A stretch of 9,427 bases of DNA from the NCBI GenBank assembly GCA_964609375.1, contig CAZSSA010000088.1, forward strand, positions 1-9,427, in the 5' to 3' direction. Below the pieces are notes generated by a model. The model was not told where the DNA came from. It did no database searches and was given only the letters and a program-made list of their open reading frames with translations. Each line of letters begins with the position of its first letter. Position 1 is the stretch's first letter. Position numbers and translations under genes: made by a program. The stretch comes from CAZDUS01 sp964609375 (lineage in GTDB: Bacteria > Verrucomicrobiota > Kiritimatiellia > CAIKKV01 > CAITUY01). Below are positions 5,649-9,427 of this stretch, piece by piece.

Positions 5649-7877
5649 TTAAACCTCCGTATCCACTACGACCGGCACGATCCAGCAGCGACACCGGGGA
5701 TGTGCAGGTGGCAGTTGAAAGTTGCTTCGAAATTGTGTGCGGATTTGTTCGTCCAGTGCCTGGTCGAATTTGTCGTCAATGCCAACGATCTGACCGTTCA
5801 GAGCGCCACATATCGGACACATCAGCTCATCCGCTGCGGCCCGCCATTCCATGTACCGGATGCCAGCCTCTTTGTAGACGCGCTGGTTGGCCTCCGCATA
5901 GGCACGCGTGACCTCTGTAGAGGCAATCAGTTGAGCGCGCTGTGAACCAAAAACCGGCTCCAGATCTTCGATGAGCATATAGAGTGGTTCACCATTCTGT
6001 ACCCATGCCGCAACCGCCGTGCGAGTTCGAGCCAACGTTGTCTCATCAATGCCTCCGATCAATGTCCCGATATGGTTTTGCGCCCACGCCCGAGCGTCCT
6101 CGTTGACCAGCGTCCAGTCCATTCCCAGCCCGATTGATTCCAGCTGTTCGACCGCCACGAACACACCCAAGTCGACGCTCTCCAGCAGCGCTCGGCGCAA
6201 TCGGTCGTAGAGCGCCTGCTCCTTTTGAATTTCTTTGACTGCGGCTTCCAGCTCGGCGTCCACGTCACCGATAAATTCCTCCGCCGACATCTTGCGAGCC
6301 GCCTCGTAGATGGCACGCTGCTGCTTGGTCAGCGCCGCTTGAATGTCACTGGTCACCTCCCGCTCCAATCGGTCGCGCTTGCGGGGCTCTGCTATTTCGA
6401 TCGGCCGGAACACCGGCTCTTCCGGCTCGCCCGGATCACCCTGCAGAACGAGAGCTTTGTCACGGATACTGTTCCGTGATGTCTGCCCAGTGCTGGCTGG
6501 AATAAAAAAACCGGTGCCATCGACAGCCTCCAAAAGAGATGCCTTGTCGACCGGGGTCAGGATATCGCTGGCAAATAGTGCAGGGTCTGGATTGTGACGC
6601 TTTTTCGCCCAGCGCCGAAAACGTGCAATCTCTGCGGATTTGGCCGTGTCGATAGCAGGAGCCTGTTCGGGCGCCGGCGCCGGGGCGACAGGTGCTGGGG
6701 CAACAGGTGTTGGGTCCAGATCCTTGTACTCAATACCGTACGGCAGCGACACGCCCAGAATTTCCGCAGCGATCGATGGCTTGATACCGGCCTGCACATA
6801 ATTCAGCATGCTGTTGGAGCGACGCTCCTCGTCCGCCTGATAAATCGACATCTCTTCTGGTCTCAGTTCGAGCCGATATCCGCTTGGAGCCAGCAGAGAT
6901 TCGTTGACGATTTCCGCTAGATAGGTCAGCGACGGGATGATCGTCATGTCGTAAAATGACAGTGCGTCCTGCTGAGCCGTAGCATAGTTGGCGGCATTCG
7001 ACATCACGATCGAGTGGGGGACACCGAGCGCAGTAGCGATATCTTGCCGTCGCTCTTCGGATAATTCAGCCGTGGCTAAATTTTCCATCCCCTCGCCGAC
7101 AACAACTGGGGTGACACCGGCCCGGACAGCCGCCGTCTCCCAAGCGGATTTGGAGCCGGAAAAGAATCGTTTCCACCAGCTCTCCAACCGTTCCATTTCT
7201 GCGGGGAGAGGATTGCCATCGACAGTCAGAAGCGTCGCCTTGATGCCGCCCCTCTCGAAAAAGTTGCTGGCAAACTGGTCGATGTTGTACAGCACACCAG
7301 CCGACGACAACGCTGCCTGAGCAGGTGGACGCCCAGGGATGGTCTCGTGCAGCGGATTCGGGAGCGGAAAATAAACGTAATCGGTCGGCTCGAACGTCTG
7401 TGATCGGCCCCGGTCCAGAATCCGCTTGAATCCTGTCAATCCTGACTGCTCGCTGAATTGGGGGACAACGCTGTTGGGGGCATGCCAGCGCAGGGCGATG
7501 ATCTTGGCCCGGTTGCGCTCGATGAACCAAAATGCCTCTGGTGCCAAGCACAAAGCCGCTTCGGTCAGGCTGACCAGCCGCTTGAAATTTTGCAGGTAAC
7601 TCAATGCGGGAGGGGGAGATGGTACCGTCGACAGCCACACCTCGTTGTCTCCCTGCATGATCGCCCAGGGCACACGGGTAGCGGCCGTCGCTCGGATGTT
7701 GACGCACCGGTACAGATAGGCGACAGCTTGGTAGTAATTGCCAGCCGCCATTGTCGCCTGACGACTATCGGCCAGCTGAGCTGAGCTGGGGGCCAGCTGC
7801 GTCCACGCCTGTTCTGGATATTGGTCCAGGAAAAATGTGGATTTGCCATCCACCATCATGTGCCGCTGCCTAGCCAT
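5649..7877 (-). CDS. Portal protein fused to MuF / SPP1 gp7-like minor head protein
   Basis: The protein is 742 residues. Residues of about 45-390 are an HK97-family portal, the dodecameric ring through which DNA enters: YYQAVAYLYRCVNIRATAAT, TDYVYFPLPNPLHETIPG, SAGVLYNIDQFASNFFERGG, LGVPHSIVMSNAANYATAQQ followed by DALSFYD, and YRLEL near the end. A Pro-Ala linker (390-408, PVAPAPVAPAPAPEQAPA) follows, then the segment EIARFRRWAKKRH with F-A-S-D (416-438), often found at portal C-termini. Residues of about 520-735 form a MuF domain: IASTEVTRAYAEANQRVYKE, MEWRAAADELMCPICGALNG (Cys687, Cys690) and PPAHPRCRCWIVP (Cys729, Cys731). MuF proteins are minor head components involved in packaging or ejection. 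The start is set by GGGAGG (7882-7887) 4 nt before the ATG at 7877. The longer frame to 7928 would overlap the terminase gene and lacks a ribosome site. Confidence 0.9.
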   Translation of the reverse strand: MARQRHMMVDGKSTFFLDQYPEQAWTQLAPSSAQLADSRQATMAAGNYYQAVAYLYRCVNIRATAATRVPWAIMQGDNEVWLSTVPSPPPALSYLQNFKRLVSLTEAALCLAPEAFWFIERNRAKIIALRWHAPNSVVPQFSEQSGLTGFKRILDRGRSQTFEPTDYVYFPLPNPLHETIPGRPPAQAALSSAGVLYNIDQFASNFFERGGIKATLLTVDGNPLPAEMERLESWWKRFFSGSKSAWETAAVRAGVTPVVVGEGMENLATAELSEERRQDIATALGVPHSIVMSNAANYATAQQDALSFYDMTIIPSLTYLAEIVNESLLAPSGYRLELRPEEMSIYQADEERRSNSMLNYVQAGIKPSIAAEILGVSLPYGIEYKDLDPTPVAPAPVAPAPAPEQAPAIDTAKSAEIARFRRWAKKRHNPDPALFASDILTPVDKASLLEAVDGTGFFIPASTGQTSRNSIRDKALVLQGDPGEPEEPVFRPIEIAEPRKRDRLEREVTSDIQAALTKQQRAIYEAARKMSAEEFIGDVDAELEAAVKEIQKEQALYDRLRRALLESVDLGVFVAVEQLESIGLGMDWTLVNEDARAWAQNHIGTLIGGIDETTLARTRTAVAAWVQNGEPLYMLIEDLEPVFGSQRAQLIASTEVTRAYAEANQRVYKEAGIRYMEWRAAADELMCPICGALNGQIVGIDDKFDQALDEQIRTQFRSNFQLPPAHPRCRCWIVPVVVDTEV

Positions 7878-7878
7878 C

Positions 7879-9084
7879 TTACCTCCCACCAAACAAGAGC
7901 AGCGATTTGCTGCCGTGATTGACCCCATGCCATGCCAAAGCCAGAGACATTACGCAATCGTCGTGCAATCCGTCAGGTGCGCCATACGACATCAGCCCAG
8001 AGGGCAGACGCTCCATTTCGTATGATTGCAGCTCGTTGATCAGCACATCGTCTGCAATGATGCTGATGGATTGCCGAGCAAATGCCAGCGCCAAGTCGTC
8101 GATGACAAGCGTCTTGCTCGCGTTGCGCGTTTGGAATGGCACGACCGGCAGCCCCTGGCGTTGCATCTGCTCGATGAGCGGCTCCCCGATGCTGTTGGAT
8201 TCTGCCACGATCGAAAATGGCTCGAACCTCTCGAACAGCCCGGTCAGCCGCCCGAGCTGAACCTGGTAATCGATCTGATTGAACCGTTCCATGTGCACCA
8301 GCGCGCCATCCGTCACATCCATCACGCAGATGACCGTAAAGTCATGCGACTTGCCCCAGTCGACCCCGAACACGTACTGACGGCCAGCCTGCGCATTCGC
8401 CTGTGGACGAGCCGTAGCACAAGCACGTACGTTGCTGAATACACCGCCGCCATCCTCGACAAATTCGGCAAGCCATTCTTGCCTGTACGTGCGTTCCGAT
8501 ACTCGCTCCCGAGCCGCCTCCGCTGCCCGGCGGATGCTGGGCATGGGGTTGGCAGACGACGGTGCGGTCCACGATGCGATGTTGCGCTGGCCGGCCACGC
8601 CACGCTGGTACTCGCGCCAAAACCAGTTGCGTCCCCGAGGGGTGCTGATCAGCAGGATGCGCCCATCCCGATCGGCCACTGTCGGCAGCAGAACGTCCGT
8701 GTAGGTTTCCTCTCGCACTTGCGCCGCCTCGTCCACGATGACAACGTCAAACGCTTCGCCGCGCAACGCAACGTCGTTGTCTGCACTGTACACAGACAAC
8801 CGCCCCCGGCTCGGGAATTCGATCACGCGCTCTGACCGATAAATCCGAACGCTCTTGCCGGCTGGACCCACCATCGATTCGGCAAACCGCCAAGGAGCTC
8901 GGGAATTTTTGTACGTCGGCACCACCCATGCCACCGCCGCTCCATTGTCGGCACAGGCCAGCGAGTAGATGCCAGCCATATAAGTTTTACCAAACCGGCG
9001 GCCAGCGCAGACGACCTTAGTCGTCGCCTGGCTCCTCAAGATCTGGTGCTGATCGTGGCGCAATGGAGGCAATGACGCTCTCAT
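7879..9084 (-). CDS. terL: Terminase large subunit (ATPase + nuclease)
   Basis: This is the motor of DNA packaging. It docks on the portal, hydrolyses ATP to pump DNA and cuts the concatemer. From the ATG at 9084 it is 401 residues. The ATPase has Walker A AGRRFGKT (27-34, Lys33), an adenine/translocation segment WVVPTYKN (53-60), Walker B VVIVDEAAQ (114-122) and coupling motif LISTPRG (145-151). The RNase H-like nuclease has acidic residues in GVDWGKSHD (Asp242), VAESNS (Glu295) and HDDCVMSLAL (Asp375/376). Lengths of 400-500 are usual, so this one is at the short end. The start is uncertain: 9084 is the last ATG before Walker A and places that motif at the usual distance. In-frame starts at 9120 (ATG), 9153 (ATG) and 9174 (GTG) are also possible. 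None has a clear ribosome site, so coupling to the small-terminase gene is likely. Its stop overlaps the portal ribosome-site region (TAAGATG). Confidence 0.93.
   Translation of the reverse strand: MRASLPPLRHDQHQILRSQATTKVVCAGRRFGKTYMAGIYSLACADNGAAVAWVVPTYKNSRAPWRFAESMVGPAGKSVRIYRSERVIEFPSRGRLSVYSADNDVALRGEAFDVVIVDEAAQVREETYTDVLLPTVADRDGRILLISTPRGRNWFWREYQRGVAGQRNIASWTAPSSANPMPSIRRAAEAARERVSERTYRQEWLAEFVEDGGGVFSNVRACATARPQANAQAGRQYVFGVDWGKSHDFTVICVMDVTDGALVHMERFNQIDYQVQLGRLTGLFERFEPFSIVAESNSIGEPLIEQMQRQGLPVVPFQTRNASKTLVIDDLALAFARQSISIIADDVLINELQSYEMERLPSGLMSYGAPDGLHDDCVMSLALAWHGVNHGSKSLLLFGGR
7882..7887 (-). promoter_or_regulatory. Ribosome binding site deciding the portal start
   Basis: GGGAGG on the minus strand is followed by TAAG and then ATG at 7877. 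The TAA of the large-terminase gene sits within the spacer, so a terminating ribosome can restart on the portal. This supports MARQRHMM as the portal N-terminus. Confidence 0.75.
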
Positions 9085-9427
9085 GGTCAAATATCCGTTC
9101 GATTCGTATTGGCTGGCCATTTGGCCCGCTCTGTTCGGTGCGTGTCGGGGCATAGAGCCCCAGATAACGGGCACGTGTCTCTTTGATTTTCAAGATGCGG
9201 TCGACTATTGCCGGATCGGTGGCGTTCGGCCAGAGCCTGCTCTCAAGTTTGTCCAGAGATTCGAGTTCGATTTTTCGGACAGCGTCCGCCGGATCCTGAA
9301 TTGTTTCGACCAGCGCCTGGCTTACCAACTTCCACGCGGCCTGACTGCTGACGCCCAGCGCTTGGCCGATCTCACGATAAGACGCCCGATTCTTCCTGAG
9401 CTCCAGAGCTTTCAGCTTGCGGTCGTG
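9017..9427 (-). CDS. terS: Terminase small subunit-like protein, N-terminus cut by the window edge
   Basis: The frame is open from the right edge to a TAA at 9019-9017; 136 residues are visible. The first part, read by hand, is HDRKLKALELRKNRASYREI and then GQALGVSSQAAWKLVSQALVE, a clear helix-turn-helix of the kind that lets small terminases recognise the pac or cos site. The middle (ELESLDKLESRLWPNATDPA, then IVDRILKIKETRARYLGLYAP) is a charged helical region fitting the oligomerisation domain. It includes the K-E-x-R-A-x-Y-L-G-L segment often seen in small terminase-like proteins. The tail is acidic and loose (DLEEPGDD). It precedes and overlaps the large-terminase gene by 68 bp if that gene starts at 9084. 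A TTG at 9328 is not a real start, because the helix-turn-helix lies upstream of it. The true start is outside the window. Confidence 0.8.
   Translation of the reverse strand, partial: HDRKLKALELRKNRASYREIGQALGVSSQAAWKLVSQALVETIQDPADAVRKIELESLDKLESRLWPNATDPAIVDRILKIKETRARYLGLYAPTRTEQSGPNGQPIRIERIFDHESVIASIAPRSAPDLEEPGDD

Noticed and set aside
7878..7928. Longer start for the portal protein
   Set aside because: It would overlap the terminase gene by 50 bp with no ribosome site, whereas GGGAGG sits just before the ATG at 7877.
8026..8835. Plus-strand open frame of 269 residues
   Set aside because: It is fully antisense to the large terminase, whose Walker and nuclease motifs make the minus strand certain; no independent protein signature was seen.
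1..9427. CRISPR arrays, tRNA genes, integrase or repressor
   Set aside because: No regularly spaced repeats, no clover-leaf sequence with a CCA end, and no recombinase or repressor motifs were seen; the minus strand is almost fully filled with head genes.

Overview
The window is the head-assembly part of a tailed double-stranded DNA phage or prophage. All ten genes lie on the minus strand and read right to left as one late operon. No host gene, tRNA, integrase, repressor or lysis gene is visible, so a free phage genome and an integrated prophage cannot be told apart, and the host cannot be named. The DNA is GC-rich with strong GGAGG-type ribosome sites, which suggests a bacterial host.

In transcription order from the right edge the genes are: small terminase (cut by the right edge); large terminase (ATPase plus nuclease); a portal protein fused to a MuF/SPP1-gp7 minor head domain; an HK97-gp10-like protein; a 517-residue multi-domain prohead protease; an HK97-fold major capsid protein with its own N-terminal delta/scaffold region; a 154-residue probable decoration protein; a 153-bp non-coding gap filled by a long palindrome; a 277-residue protein with a LamG/concanavalin-like domain; a 113-residue small virion-like protein; and a gp6-like head-tail connector cut by the left edge. 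Tail genes would be expected beyond the left edge.

The genes form one capsid pathway. The terminases cut and pump DNA through the portal. The portal-MuF protein nucleates the shell. The capsid protein assembles using its delta domain, which the protease then removes. The decoration and LamG proteins probably dress the shell, and the connector and gp10-like protein finish the neck. Genes are tightly coupled: six junctions are between a 4-nt overlap and a 1-nt gap, with TAA-N-ATG, TAAATG, ATGA or TAATG arrangements.

The most unusual points are: (1) an imperfect palindrome of about 113 bp (1766-1878), with four copies of a GTATCCA/TGGATAC word, directly after the decoration stop codon and without the U-tract of an ordinary terminator; (2) the protease, which carries roughly 310 residues of extra N-terminal modules, each with one cysteine pair; (3) the portal-MuF fusion; and (4) a gp10-like gene upstream of the protease instead of downstream of the connector. 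The overall system is a recognisable HK97-type head module. I did not find evidence for a wholly new defence or mobile system.
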